Counted from the first letter of the stretch, positions 1 through 8,177 are shown. The stretch is 10,762 nucleotides of DNA from Desulfobacteraceae bacterium (GCA_013203065.1 JABMQV010000079.1:1-10762); one strand, 5' to 3'. Notes: generated by a model not told the origin, from the sequence alone. Made by a program: numbers and translations.

Positions 1-280
1 CCTTGGCATGGCATCCGATCTCTGTCTTTGTTTCCTGGCTGAAGGGGACGTTTTTCCGTCCGTAACCTGTTGATACGCACCTTTCTATGGCTTGCCGTGA
101 GGCCCGGGCCATCTCCAGGGCCGAATCCAGGCAAACCTGGGACGTATGAGCGAAATCGGTTCCTGATTTCATGACGGCATGCCCGAGAAGCACCTTTTCC
201 GGGTCTAAGACGGTCACCTTGGTACGGGAAGCCCCCACATCAACGCCAACAAAAATAGGCCCAGCCTGATTACCCATCAT
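1..280 (-). CDS. CoA-substrate-specific enzyme activase (HgdC/BadF/YjiL type), N-terminal part, cut by window edge
   Basis: This is the first 93 residues of a protein of the BadF/BadG/BcrA/HgdC ATPase family. Such proteins are [4Fe-4S] homodimers that use ATP hydrolysis to push a low-potential electron into 2-hydroxyacyl-CoA dehydratases or benzoyl-CoA reductases. Visible motifs are the phosphate-binding GVDVGASRTKV (residues 12-22) of the actin/Hsp70-like fold, TGYGR (71-75) and EIGCHAK (87-93). All three are hallmarks of the activase family. The two cluster-ligating cysteines of this family lie further on and are outside the window, so activity cannot be judged. Translation starts at tandem ATGs (278-280 or 275-277). 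An in-frame stop at 287-289 rules out an earlier start. The nearest purine-rich stretch (AGGGGG) is about 14 nt upstream, which is rather far for a ribosome-binding site. The gene follows the dehydratase fragment by 20 bp and is probably co-transcribed with it. Confidence 0.88.
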   Translation of the reverse strand, partial: MMGNQAGPIFVGVDVGASRTKVTVLDPEKVLLGHAVMKSGTDFAHTSQVCLDSALEMARASRQAIERCVSTGYGRKNVPFSQETKTEIGCHAK

Positions 281-300
281 TCGTAATTATGGTTTTCCCC

Positions 301-528
301 CTACCTTTCCTCTAATTGCTCGACAAAGGCCTCTATGTTGGTCTTTGCCTGTTCCTCGGAATAACACCGCAGGTCATTCAGGTCGCCATTTATGGTGAGT
401 GTGGGAATACCCGATTTCTGGGCCAACCTCTCGGGCATGCCATAGCGGCTGTTTGAGTTGTTCGGACAGGTCTTGGCATCGTGAAAGATAATGCCGTCAA
501 ACTTACATAGACACGCTTCAATTTTCAA
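301..528 (-). CDS. Truncated 2-hydroxyacyl-CoA dehydratase subunit: C-terminal 75 residues only (possible gene remnant)
   Basis: The 75-residue product matches, from memory of the family, the extreme C-terminus of HgdB/FldB/FldC/YjiM-type 2-hydroxyacyl-CoA dehydratase subunits. It has a DGIIFH-x3-TC segment with a conserved cysteine (C21), then GIPTLTINGDLNDLR, then SEEQAKTNIEAFVEQLEE, the usual ending of the family. Full-length subunits are about 350-430 residues, so roughly four fifths is missing. No upstream extension is possible with sense: reading past the TTG in this frame gives sequence antisense to nothing recognisable, because that DNA encodes the intact C-terminus of the upstream dehydrogenase. 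The TTG start (526-528) overlaps that gene's stop by 11 bp and has only a weak ribosome-binding site (GGTGG about 12 nt away), so expression would depend on translational coupling. It may be a deletion remnant, or a retained small protein partnering the activase. The family assignment is confident; whether it is a functional gene is not. Confidence 0.7.
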   Translation of the reverse strand: MKIEACLCKFDGIIFHDAKTCPNNSNSRYGMPERLAQKSGIPTLTINGDLNDLRCYSEEQAKTNIEAFVEQLEER

Positions 529-3121
529 TGCATTTGGCCACCATCTCGGTGATATCCATGACCTTTATCTTGCCCCGTTCCTGTTTGGGGATGGCCTTGG
601 CTCCTTTTTTCAGGTTGTCTTTACAGGCCGCGCACCCCGAGACGATGATCTCTGCCCCCACGGAGAGGGCGTCCCGGACCCTTTCCGCGGCTATATCAAT
701 GGCCATCTCCGGGTCGTTTGCCTGGAGACCTCCTCCACCGCCGCAGCAACGCGCCTGGAGCCTGTTTCTGGCCATCTCCACGTATTCGAGTCCGGGTATG
801 TTCTTCAGGATGTCACGTGGCTCCTCAAAAATCTGGAACGTCCTCCCCAGGTCACAGGGGTCGTGATAGGTAACCTTTTTTCCGAGGTCCCCCCCCAGCC
901 TTATTTTGCCCTCATCAATCAGTTTCCCCAGGTACTGGATGGAGTGATAGACATCCATCCCCAGATCTCCGATCTCCGGGTAGATCTTCTTAAATGTCTT
1001 GAAACAACCGGCACAAGGGGTCACAAGTTCACGGGCCCCCGTGGCCCTGATTTTCTCGATAAGCTTTTCAGCGTGCGATTCAAACTCGCTCGAGCCCATC
1101 AGGAAAAGTGGAAAACCACAGCAACCTTCCTCTGTGGCAAGGGTGGTATAATCCACTTGAGCAGCATCCAACGGCTTGATCAGACTGGGGACCATCTTCA
1201 TATCCAGATAACTGGGGACACAGCCCATGAACAGCAATGTCCCGGCCTTGGGCGACAGTTCCCCCTTACGGGCCTTTTCCTTGAGGGCCGGCGGGTAGAT
1301 ATCAATTCTGTCCTCCCTGGCGCTGGCATAGACATTTCCCGTCCTGAAGATGTTGTCCCTTACGGTCAGCAACGATTCAGGGGTGAGCCCTGCATCATAA
1401 AGCCTCCTTCGCACCCCTTCGACGATCTCGGCTACCTTTATCCGCGCAGGACAGAAATACGTGCATGCCTGGCAGGTGTTGCACGTATAAAAGGACGCTG
1501 CAAACTCGGTCGTAGGTTCCACGGTCCCGGTCAAATAGTAATAGGCCAGAGCATTTCTTCCGCGGGCGTTCCTCCCTTCTCGGTGGGTTACGCTGAAAGT
1601 GGGGCATCCAAGGCGGCAGAACCCGCAGTGGATACAGGCAAGAATTTCGTCGTCCACCTCTTTGCCGAGGGAATTGACCCCTTCGGGGTGATCCAGGAGC
1701 GGTTGAAAGGCAAAATAATCATACAGGTCACTTTTTTTCTCTGAGTCCTCAAGGGCCATTTTTCCGGGGTTCAATATGTTGTCGGGGTCGAGGGCCTGCT
1801 TGATTTTTCGCATGACCTCCATGCCGGGGCCCAATTGCAACTCGATATGGGGGGCACGGGTCAGTCCGGTGCCATGTTCGGCACTCAGGGTCCCATTCAT
1901 TTCAATGGCAGTCTTTACCAGTTCTTCTGCAGCGGGTTTCAGGTGATCCCAGTCATCCCTGTCCCTGACGTCACAGACAAATGTGGTATGGACGTTTCCG
2001 TCCCCCACGTGCCCGAATGTGGCAATCATGATGTTGTATTTCTCCGAAATGGCCTGGGCCCTCCGGATGGTCTCCGGGATCTTTGTGGAAGGCACACCAA
2101 GGTCTTCTGCAATGGGCACCAGCCGGTTTCCCGGCTTGATCCTTGAAAGGGTCGGAACCAATCGGCCCCTCGCCATCATCATCTCTTCTCTCTTTTCCGG
2201 ATCATCGGTCCACTCGAATTCGAGCACATTGTATTTCTTGCAGATTTCTTCAATGGTATTCATATCACGGACCACGACATTTCTGACCCCGTCCGCCTCC
2301 ATGATCAAAAGGGCCTCGATCTTGCTTACATCCTTTCCCAGGGCCTCTTCAACCACCTTGAGGCTGAACTTATCCATGATCTCACAGCCGGCCAATTTGA
2401 TGCCCGAAGTGGTCACCTCGGTCACCGCGTCTCCGGCGGCGTTGATATCATCAAATATAGCGAGGGCCAGGGCGCCATATTCGGGCTTTGGTTCCAGCTT
2501 TACGATCACTTCGGTGATGATCCCCAGGGTGCCTTCGGCCGTACAGAAAAGGCGTGTCAGGTCGTACCCGAGAGATGTCTTGGGGGCAGTGGTTCCGGTC
2601 TCAACCACCGTGCCATCAGCAAGGACGACCTTGAGGCCCTTTACGTAGTCTCTGGTGGTACCGTACTTGACCGCCCTGTGGCCGCTGGCATTGGTGGAGA
2701 CCATGCCGCCGATGGTGGCAACCACCTCACTGCCGGGGTTGGGCGGAAACATGAGGTTGTCCTCGGCCAGGAGGGTATTTAACTGCATGCACACCACCCC
2801 TGGCTCCAAACGGGCATAGGAGTCCTCTTTGTTTATCTCGAGGATGTCGTTCATCAGGTGGAGGTCCAACAGCAACCCGCCCTTCACAGGCAGGACAGCG
2901 CCGGTGGTGCTGGTTCCGGTCCCCCTGGGCGTCACAGGGATCTTTTCCCTGTGGGCCAGCTTCATTATGGCTGATATCTGTTCTGTTGTGCGTGGGAAGA
3001 TTACTGCATCGGGAACGCCGAAATGGACCGACATGTCCCTTGAGTAACAAAGGCATTCGGTGCGGTCGTGAAAGACATTTTCCGGGCCAACGATTTTGGC
3101 AATTTCTGGTATGATATCCAT
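518..3121 (-). CDS. FAD-linked D-2-hydroxyacid dehydrogenase fused to [4Fe-4S] and two CCG domains (GlcD-GlpC/Dld type)
   Basis: This is an 867-residue fusion predicted to oxidise a D-2-hydroxyacid such as D-lactate, glycolate or D-2-hydroxyglutarate and pass electrons through Fe-S centres. The N-terminal half is a PCMH/FAD_binding_4 domain (about 38-215) with RGTGTSTTG (66-74), PPNPGSEVVATIGG (126-139) and EGTLGIITEV (196-205). The FAD-oxidase C domain follows, with GHVGDGNVH (370-378), AEHGTGLTR (414-422) and NPGKM (451-455). Two ferredoxin motifs CX2CX2CX3CP follow (C496/499/502/506 and C547/550/553/557). Two complete CCG domains end the protein: C634, CC667-668, C703/C706 and C756, CC792-793, C830/C833. 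All motifs look intact. I chose the ATG at 3119-3121 because AGGAG sits 8 nt before it; an in-frame TTG at 3172 has no ribosome-binding site. The architecture matches D-lactate dehydrogenases of sulfate reducers and Archaeoglobus, but the dehydratase activase downstream makes 2-hydroxyglutarate an equally open substrate. No signal peptide or membrane helix is seen. Confidence 0.9.
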   Translation of the reverse strand: MDIIPEIAKIVGPENVFHDRTECLCYSRDMSVHFGVPDAVIFPRTTEQISAIMKLAHREKIPVTPRGTGTSTTGAVLPVKGGLLLDLHLMNDILEINKEDSYARLEPGVVCMQLNTLLAEDNLMFPPNPGSEVVATIGGMVSTNASGHRAVKYGTTRDYVKGLKVVLADGTVVETGTTAPKTSLGYDLTRLFCTAEGTLGIITEVIVKLEPKPEYGALALAIFDDINAAGDAVTEVTTSGIKLAGCEIMDKFSLKVVEEALGKDVSKIEALLIMEADGVRNVVVRDMNTIEEICKKYNVLEFEWTDDPEKREEMMMARGRLVPTLSRIKPGNRLVPIAEDLGVPSTKIPETIRRAQAISEKYNIMIATFGHVGDGNVHTTFVCDVRDRDDWDHLKPAAEELVKTAIEMNGTLSAEHGTGLTRAPHIELQLGPGMEVMRKIKQALDPDNILNPGKMALEDSEKKSDLYDYFAFQPLLDHPEGVNSLGKEVDDEILACIHCGFCRLGCPTFSVTHREGRNARGRNALAYYYLTGTVEPTTEFAASFYTCNTCQACTYFCPARIKVAEIVEGVRRRLYDAGLTPESLLTVRDNIFRTGNVYASAREDRIDIYPPALKEKARKGELSPKAGTLLFMGCVPSYLDMKMVPSLIKPLDAAQVDYTTLATEEGCCGFPLFLMGSSEFESHAEKLIEKIRATGARELVTPCAGCFKTFKKIYPEIGDLGMDVYHSIQYLGKLIDEGKIRLGGDLGKKVTYHDPCDLGRTFQIFEEPRDILKNIPGLEYVEMARNRLQARCCGGGGGLQANDPEMAIDIAAERVRDALSVGAEIIVSGCAACKDNLKKGAKAIPKQERGKIKVMDITEMVAKCIEN

Positions 3122-3129
3122 GAATTGAG

Positions 3130-3134
3130 CTCCT
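3130..3134 (-). promoter_or_regulatory. Shine-Dalgarno AGGAG deciding the dehydrogenase start
   Basis: AGGAG on the minus strand lies 8 nt before the ATG at 3119-3121. The longer reading frame beginning with TTG at 3172 is preceded by a pyrimidine-rich stretch (CCTCC and a T tract), which cannot act as a ribosome-binding site. The shorter protein is therefore the better annotation. Confidence 0.8.
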
Positions 3135-3170
3135 GTGCGCTTAGAGGCCGCATCATCCACTCTGGAGGAC

Positions 3171-3203
3171 AAAAGAAAAAAAGGAGGCCCTGTTTACAGC
3201 CCC
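3171..3203 (-). terminator. Weak hairpin plus U tract in the dehydrogenase leader (possible attenuator or terminator)
   Basis: Read on the minus strand, an imperfect hairpin at 3203-3183 (outer GGGG/CTCC arm with one G-U pair, a 3-nt bulge, inner CTG/CAG arm, loop TAAA) is followed at once by seven T, one C and four T (3182-3171). It lies after the predicted transcription start (near 3225) and before the ribosome-binding site. It could therefore end readthrough from malonyl-CoA decarboxylase and also attenuate the dehydrogenase transcript. The stem is short and bulged, so the U tract may be the only meaningful part. Confidence 0.3.
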
Positions 3204-3231
3204 GATATGGCTATGATCCAGCTATAAAGTA

Positions 3232-3261
3232 ACTATAACGAATGGGTTCAAAACTTGTCAA
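3232..3261 (-). promoter_or_regulatory. Sigma-70-type promoter for the dehydrogenase/dehydratase-stub/activase operon
   Basis: On the minus strand a perfect -35 hexamer TTGACA (3261-3256) and a -10 hexamer TATAGT (3237-3232, 5 of 6 consensus) are separated by 18 bp. It lies in the intergenic gap about 110 bp before the dehydrogenase ATG and points toward it. It is the best housekeeping promoter match I can find in the window. It predicts transcription starting around 3225 and a leader of roughly 100 nt. It implies that the 2-hydroxyacid genes can be expressed separately from the upstream uvrB and malonyl-CoA decarboxylase genes. Confidence 0.7.
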
Positions 3262-3285
3262 GACAAAAGCAGGGCGACAGGATCC

Positions 3286-4665
3286 TCAAGCCTTGCGGCC
3301 AAAAAGGCCTCTCATTTCCACCCGATCGAACCACCTCAATGACCTTCGGGCCTGGCTTAACCAGTTAGAAGAATAGATGTAATTGGCCATGATCCCGCAG
3401 GACTCTTTGAGCCCCCGGGATGATGGGTTGGCCAAAAAATTGATATTTCTCTCAGAGATGGTGGCGCCATTACCCAGGTGGAACCCGGCAACAGGGTTCA
3501 GGGGCTTATCCCGGCGGTTTTTCTCGTTTGCAATATAGTGATAGGCGATCTTTATCAGAGGGCTTCGGAGGATATTTTTCAACTCCTCTTCCCGTGCCCA
3601 CGATTCATCCGATAAGATGGAGAGGAGTGCCCGGTTAAAGCGAAGAGGATCACGCTCTTCTTCACCCGCCCGTTCCATGATCTTCCCTTTCCCTTTTTTG
3701 GAAAAAAAGGAGATCACATCCGTTGATTTCAAGCTAAAATTCCCGTCCCCTTCCTCTAATAGGGGCCTGAGATACCTCCTCCAGAATCCAGGGATCGGGC
3801 TCAGTGTGGCAAAGTTTTTTATTTTTTCATTTTCGTTTCTGACATAATCCACCACCCTCCCGATGAGGGTCTTCCCAAGACCAAGCCCGGCCAAGCCATT
3901 TTGGGTGTTGTTGATGGAATAGAAGATGGCGGTGTCCACCTTTGCCTTCCGTCCCCCGGCCCCGGCCATGATTTGAGAGATATCCCTTACAAGCCCCTCT
4001 GTCAGGGCAACCTCGATAAAAATAATGGGTTCATAGGGGAGGAGGCGGTGGTAGAGGGCAAAACATCGTCTGTCCTTTCCCAACCGCTGGCCCATCTCCT
4101 CGATGCTTGCCATGGGGTGAACCAGATCCCGGTTCTTGATGAGTTCTATCTGCTTGTAGGCGGAGTCGAGGGTGATCTCCTCCAGATAGATAAACCCTTC
4201 CTGGAAGAGCATCTCAAAGAGAAAGACAATATCCGAATCGAGCGGATCCAAATCGAGCCTTGAATGCCGGCGAATGGAGAGGAGGTCCCCTCGAAAATCG
4301 AGCAGGAATCTTAGCCCGCCGGGAGACCGGGAGATCTTTCGGAAGAGGTTCAGGCGGGGCGAATAGGCACGGTTCCTGAAGTCTGCAAGCAGGGAGGCCC
4401 ATCGGGGGTCATCCTGTTGGCACGCCAGGAGGGCCTTTGCCAACGGGTCAATCTCCGCCTTTTTTACCTCCAGTTGCTCAATAAGCCCTTTAAAAAGACC
4501 TTCTTTCTCAGGCTCCTCCAATGATTGATAATGGGATTTGAGACCTGGAAATAGTTGGTCAAAGGGGGAATCCTCTGCTCCCACATCCTGGAAGGCCTTC
4601 AAGGCCTCTTCGATCCGTTTTTGACTTCTGCCACCTGACTCTTTTTTCTCATCTTCTGAATTCAT
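3286..4665 (-). CDS. Malonyl-CoA decarboxylase (MCD, MatA family)
   Basis: This 459-residue enzyme is predicted to convert malonyl-CoA to acetyl-CoA and CO2 in the cytoplasm. Motifs match the MCD family in order: PYEPIIFIEVALTEGL (210-225), AIFYSINNTQNGLAGLGLG (246-264), FATLSPIPGF (285-294), NPVAGFHLGNGA (390-401) and RGLKESCGIMANYIY (417-431). S289 in LSPIPGF and H396 in FHLGNGA correspond, as I recall, to the catalytic Ser/His pair of the human enzyme. The helical N-terminal region (about 1-200) fits the family's tetramerisation domain and opens with an acidic, lysine-rich stretch. Length is normal for bacterial members. The ATG at 4663-4665 follows GGTGG by 5 nt. It lies 69 bp after uvrB and may be read through from it. 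The usual partners for growth on malonate (MatB synthetase, MatC transporter) are not in the window, so the role is more likely control or disposal of malonyl-CoA, or turnover of malonyl-CoA formed by acyl-CoA carboxylases. Confidence 0.93.
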   Translation of the reverse strand: MNSEDEKKESGGRSQKRIEEALKAFQDVGAEDSPFDQLFPGLKSHYQSLEEPEKEGLFKGLIEQLEVKKAEIDPLAKALLACQQDDPRWASLLADFRNRAYSPRLNLFRKISRSPGGLRFLLDFRGDLLSIRRHSRLDLDPLDSDIVFLFEMLFQEGFIYLEEITLDSAYKQIELIKNRDLVHPMASIEEMGQRLGKDRRCFALYHRLLPYEPIIFIEVALTEGLVRDISQIMAGAGGRKAKVDTAIFYSINNTQNGLAGLGLGKTLIGRVVDYVRNENEKIKNFATLSPIPGFWRRYLRPLLEEGDGNFSLKSTDVISFFSKKGKGKIMERAGEEERDPLRFNRALLSILSDESWAREEELKNILRSPLIKIAYHYIANEKNRRDKPLNPVAGFHLGNGATISERNINFLANPSSRGLKESCGIMANYIYSSNWLSQARRSLRWFDRVEMRGLFGRKA

Positions 4666-4734
4666 TTAGACCACCTGGTTTCTCTTTTTGTAGTTGATTC
4701 AGATTCTTTACTGTTAACTTCGCTTGGGTTCAGG

Positions 4735-6729
4735 TCAGGAAAAGGCCAGGACATCGAGCCCTTTTTCTTCGAGATTCCTTATTTGATCCCTAAAGGCTGC
4801 CGCCTTCTCAAAATCCAGGTTTGCGGCGGCGTCCTTCATCCGTGCCGTCAGGTCCACGATCATCTCATCGAGATCTTCCAGGGTCACATATGCGCTTTGC
4901 TCTTCTGACACCATGGGAACCGTCACATAATCGGCCTCATACACAGACCCCAATATGTCATCAATCTTTTTCCGGATGGATGTGGGGGTAATGTTATGAA
5001 ACCGGTTGTACTCCAACTGCAGCGTGCGTCGTCTATGGCTCACATCCATGGCTCTTCTCATGGAATTGGTGATCTGATCCGCATAAAAGACCACGGTCCC
5101 GTTGATATTTCTGGACGCCCTTCCGCTGGTCTGTATAAGGGACCTCTCAGAACGGAGGAACCCCTCCTTGTCTGCGTCAAGTATTGCAACGAGAGAGACT
5201 TCCGGAAGGTCCAACCCCTCGCGCAACAGATTGATACCCACCAGAACATCAAAGTTGCCCAGCCTGAGTTCTCTAATTATTTCCATCCTGTCGATGGTCT
5301 TTATGTCGGAGTGCAAATATCGGACATTTATTCCCAGGTCGGAATAGTATTCACTGAGATCTTCAGCCATCCTCTTTGTCAAGGTTGTCACAAGGACCCG
5401 CTCGCGCCGTTCCACCCTCTCTTTGATCAAGCCCAGAAGGTCATCCACCTGATTTGTGGCGGGTCTTACCATAATTTCAGGGTCTGACAGGCCGGTTGGT
5501 CTGATGATCTGTTCCGCGGTCATCTGGCTCTTTTCAAGTTCATAGGGGCCGGGTGTGGCCGAGACATAGAGGGTCTGTTTTACCCTTGACTCAAATTCGT
5601 CAAATCTCAAGGGTCTGTTATCCAGGGCCGAAGGGAGGCGAAACCCGTAACGCACCAGGGTTTCCTTTCTTGATCTGTCCCCCCGATACATGCCATTGAG
5701 CTGAGGGATCGTGATATGACTCTCGTCTATGATGACCAGGAAATCCTTTGGGAAATAGTCCAGAAGGGTCGGCGGCGCCTCCCCTGGCGCCCTTCCGGTC
5801 AGGTGGCGGGAATAGTTCTCAATACCATGGCAATAGCCCATTTCGATCATCATCTCCAGATCGAATCGTGTTCGCTCCTCAATTCGCTGGGCCTCTAGGA
5901 ACTTGTTCTGAGATTGGAAACAGGGGATTGTCTCCTTCAGTTCCTCCTTAATCTGCCGGATGGCCCGCTCCCTGATCTCCACTGAGGTTACATAGTGAGT
6001 GGCAGGATAAATGGTTATCCGGTTAAGCCCCCTGACGGCCTTTCCGGTCAAAGGGTCGATCTCAAGGATCGATTCTACCTCATCCCCAAAAAAATTGATT
6101 CTCACCGCCAGTTCCTCTTCATGGACCGGGTAGATGTCCAGGACATCCCCCCGGACCCTAAAGCGGCCCCTGTGAAAATCAAGATTCCCTCGCTCATAAT
6201 GGATCTCAACCAGTTTTCTTACCGCATCCTCCCTGGAAAGGACGGTTCCCTGTTCGACGTAAAGCAGCATGTCGTGGTAGGTCTCCGGAGAACCCAACCC
6301 ATAAATACAGGAGACACTTGCCACGATGATCACGTCCTCCCTGTCCAGGAGGGACCGGGTGCCCGAATGTCGCATCTTGTCGATCCGTTCGTTGATGTGC
6401 GCATCCTTCTGGATATAGGTGTCTGACTGGGGGATGTACGCTTCGGGCTGATAGTAATCGTAATAGCTGACAAAATATTCCACGGCGTTTCGGGGGAAGA
6501 GATTTTTGAACTCCCCGTACAATTGAGCTGCCAGGGTCTTGTTGGGCGCCATGACTAAGGTGGGTTTTTGCACACGGCAAATGACATGCGCCATCGTGAA
6601 GGTCTTGCCGGACCCGGTAACCCCCAGCAAGACCTGATGGGCCAGCCCCTTTTCTACGCCTTCGGAAAGCGTCTCAATAGCATTGGGTTGGTCACCGCAG
6701 GGTTTGAGATCCGTAACGATTTCAAACAT
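4735..6729 (-). CDS. uvrB: UvrABC excinuclease subunit B
   Basis: UvrB is the damage-verification helicase of nucleotide excision repair. It is loaded by UvrA and then binds UvrC for incision. The 664-residue protein is full length. It has the N-terminal CGDQPNAI motif, Walker A GVTGSGKT (36-43), the aromatic beta-hairpin region that inserts at lesions (about 88-112, with [10 protein letters not shown]), Walker B with DESH (335-338), helicase motif SATPG (390-394), motifs V and VI ([13 protein letters not shown] 498-510; QTSGRASRN 533-541), and a C-terminal UVR domain (about 619-654) that contacts UvrC. The ATG at 6727-6729 is preferred: GGAGG (6734-6738) is 4 nt before it, while the in-frame TTG just upstream would leave only 1 nt. 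The start overlaps the end of cysS by 8 bp, which suggests translational coupling. Confidence 0.98.
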   Translation of the reverse strand: MFEIVTDLKPCGDQPNAIETLSEGVEKGLAHQVLLGVTGSGKTFTMAHVICRVQKPTLVMAPNKTLAAQLYGEFKNLFPRNAVEYFVSYYDYYQPEAYIPQSDTYIQKDAHINERIDKMRHSGTRSLLDREDVIIVASVSCIYGLGSPETYHDMLLYVEQGTVLSREDAVRKLVEIHYERGNLDFHRGRFRVRGDVLDIYPVHEEELAVRINFFGDEVESILEIDPLTGKAVRGLNRITIYPATHYVTSVEIRERAIRQIKEELKETIPCFQSQNKFLEAQRIEERTRFDLEMMIEMGYCHGIENYSRHLTGRAPGEAPPTLLDYFPKDFLVIIDESHITIPQLNGMYRGDRSRKETLVRYGFRLPSALDNRPLRFDEFESRVKQTLYVSATPGPYELEKSQMTAEQIIRPTGLSDPEIMVRPATNQVDDLLGLIKERVERRERVLVTTLTKRMAEDLSEYYSDLGINVRYLHSDIKTIDRMEIIRELRLGNFDVLVGINLLREGLDLPEVSLVAILDADKEGFLRSERSLIQTSGRASRNINGTVVFYADQITNSMRRAMDVSHRRRTLQLEYNRFHNITPTSIRKKIDDILGSVYEADYVTVPMVSEEQSAYVTLEDLDEMIVDLTARMKDAAANLDFEKAAAFRDQIRNLEEKGLDVLAFS

Positions 6730-8170
6730 CAAGCCTCCAGGCGGTTCCTCGGGGGCCGTCCTCCAGTACTATCCCAAGCTCCTTCAGACGATTTCGGATC
6801 TCGTCGGCCTTTGTCCAGTCCTTCCGGGTCCTGGCTGCTGTCCTCGCCTCGATCATCTCCTCGATTTCAAGAGGGTCCAAACCCTTTTGAGTACCGGACA
6901 ATTGTTCAAAAAATTGGACTGGGGTCTCCTTGAAAAGCCCCAAAACCTGACCGGCATTGAGGAGTTGGCTGCAATCCTTCTGGAGGGTTTGGCGGGCGGC
7001 CGCATCTGCGGGGGCAAGGTTTGCGTCCATGGCCCTGTTTATCTCTCTCACCTTCTCAAAGACGAGGCCAATGGCACCTGCCGTGTTCAGATCATCGTCC
7101 AGCATTCCCGTAAATTGTTCCTTAAAGGGGTCGTGAGCAAGGTCCCCCGGGGCCTTTTCCGTCTCCCTCGGGTAGGGACCTATCAATCCCTCCAACCTCT
7201 GGAGTGTCCGGTATATCCTGACGAGCCCTGATTGGACCCCCAGGACATCCTTTTTGGAAAAATCGAGCGGGCTTCTGTAGTGTTTGGAGAGGAGGAAGAG
7301 CCTGAGGACCTCGGGATGGTAGTTCATCAGGGCGTCACGAATGGTCAGGAAATTTCCCAGGGACTTGGACATCTTTTCAGCTTCAACGGTAACAAATCCA
7401 TTGTGGACCCAGTACGTGGCAAAGGTGCCGCCATTGGCCCCGATGGACTGGGCCCTTTCATTTTCGTGGTGCGGGAAAAGGAGGTCTTCCCCGCCGCCGT
7501 GAATGTCGAAGGAATGGCCCAGATAGTGGTTGCTCATGACAGAGCATTCCAGGTGCCACCCGGGCCTTCCATTGCCCCACGGGCTTGGCCACTGCGGTTC
7601 ACCGGACCTTGCCCCTTTCCATAGTACAAAGTCCATAGGATCTTTCTTTTTCTGATCCACGGCGATCCTTTTACCGGCCTGCATATCCTCCAGATTCCTA
7701 CCGGAGAGGCTGCCGTAATCCTTGAAACTTTCAACGGAAAAAAAGACATCCTGACCCGCAACGTAGGCATGTCCCCGGTCCAGAAGCCTGACGATCATCT
7801 CGATCATGCCCTCTATGTGCTCGGTCGCCCGGGGTTCCACATCGGCCCTCAGGATCCCCAGTCTGTCCATGTCCTCATAAAAGGCGTCAATGTATTCCAG
7901 GGCAAGGGATTCCGTCTCTTTCCCCAATTCCTGAGCCCGCTTAATGATCTTGTCATCCACATCAGTAAAGTTCCGGACATAAGTGACATCAAAACCCTTG
8001 GCTCGGAGGTGCCTTACCAGTACATCAAACACGACGGTGGATCTGGCATGACCAATATGACAGAGATCATAGACGGTTACTCCGCAGACATAGATGCCTA
8101 CCTCACCTTCCACCAGCGGTCTGAAGGTCTCTTTTTTGCGAGTGGCAGTATTATATAATTTGAGAGGCAC
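6722..8170 (-). CDS. cysS: Cysteinyl-tRNA synthetase
   Basis: This class I aminoacyl-tRNA synthetase charges tRNA-Cys with cysteine. The 482-residue protein has the HIGH signature in [10 protein letters not shown] (HIGH at 38-41) and the KMSKS loop (266-270). It also has the zinc site that selects cysteine: C29 in YVCG, C209 in GWHLECS, and H234 and E238 in FPHHENE. A DALR-type tRNA-binding region and a C-terminal domain (about 350-482) complete a normal length. The start codon is GTG (8168-8170), supported by AAGGAG 7 nt upstream. The gene is 131 bp after ispF; I see no clear promoter in that gap, so it may be read from upstream. It overlaps uvrB by 8 bp. Confidence 0.97.
   Translation of the reverse strand: MPLKLYNTATRKKETFRPLVEGEVGIYVCGVTVYDLCHIGHARSTVVFDVLVRHLRAKGFDVTYVRNFTDVDDKIIKRAQELGKETESLALEYIDAFYEDMDRLGILRADVEPRATEHIEGMIEMIVRLLDRGHAYVAGQDVFFSVESFKDYGSLSGRNLEDMQAGKRIAVDQKKKDPMDFVLWKGARSGEPQWPSPWGNGRPGWHLECSVMSNHYLGHSFDIHGGGEDLLFPHHENERAQSIGANGGTFATYWVHNGFVTVEAEKMSKSLGNFLTIRDALMNYHPEVLRLFLLSKHYRSPLDFSKKDVLGVQSGLVRIYRTLQRLEGLIGPYPRETEKAPGDLAHDPFKEQFTGMLDDDLNTAGAIGLVFEKVREINRAMDANLAPADAAARQTLQKDCSQLLNAGQVLGLFKETPVQFFEQLSGTQKGLDPLEIEEMIEARTAARTRKDWTKADEIRNRLKELGIVLEDGPRGTAWRLDV
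6734..6738 (-). promoter_or_regulatory. Shine-Dalgarno GGAGG deciding the uvrB start
   Basis: GGAGG lies inside the last codons of cysS, 4 nt before the uvrB ATG (6727-6729). The alternative TTG at 6730-6732 is too close to be used well. Its position within the upstream reading frame fits coupled translation of cysS and uvrB. Confidence 0.65.
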
Positions 8171-8177
8171 GCACCCA

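Noticed and set aside
491..1744. 417-codon plus-strand reading frame opposite the dehydrogenase
   Set aside because: It is antisense to a gene with intact FAD, Fe-S and CCG motifs, shows no recognisable domain, and has low-complexity shadow composition.
1983..2648. 221-codon plus-strand reading frame
   Set aside because: Antisense to the FAD domain; Ser/Thr/Arg-rich composition typical of an antisense shadow, with no motif.
4666..4734. Promoter or terminator in the uvrB to malonyl-CoA decarboxylase gap
   Set aside because: TTAACA is present but has no -10 at suitable spacing, and there is no hairpin with a U tract; only a Shine-Dalgarno-like GGTGG is convincing.
6683..7231. 182-codon plus-strand reading frame over cysS and the uvrB start
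   Set aside because: It crosses two well-supported genes on the other strand and has no family resemblance.
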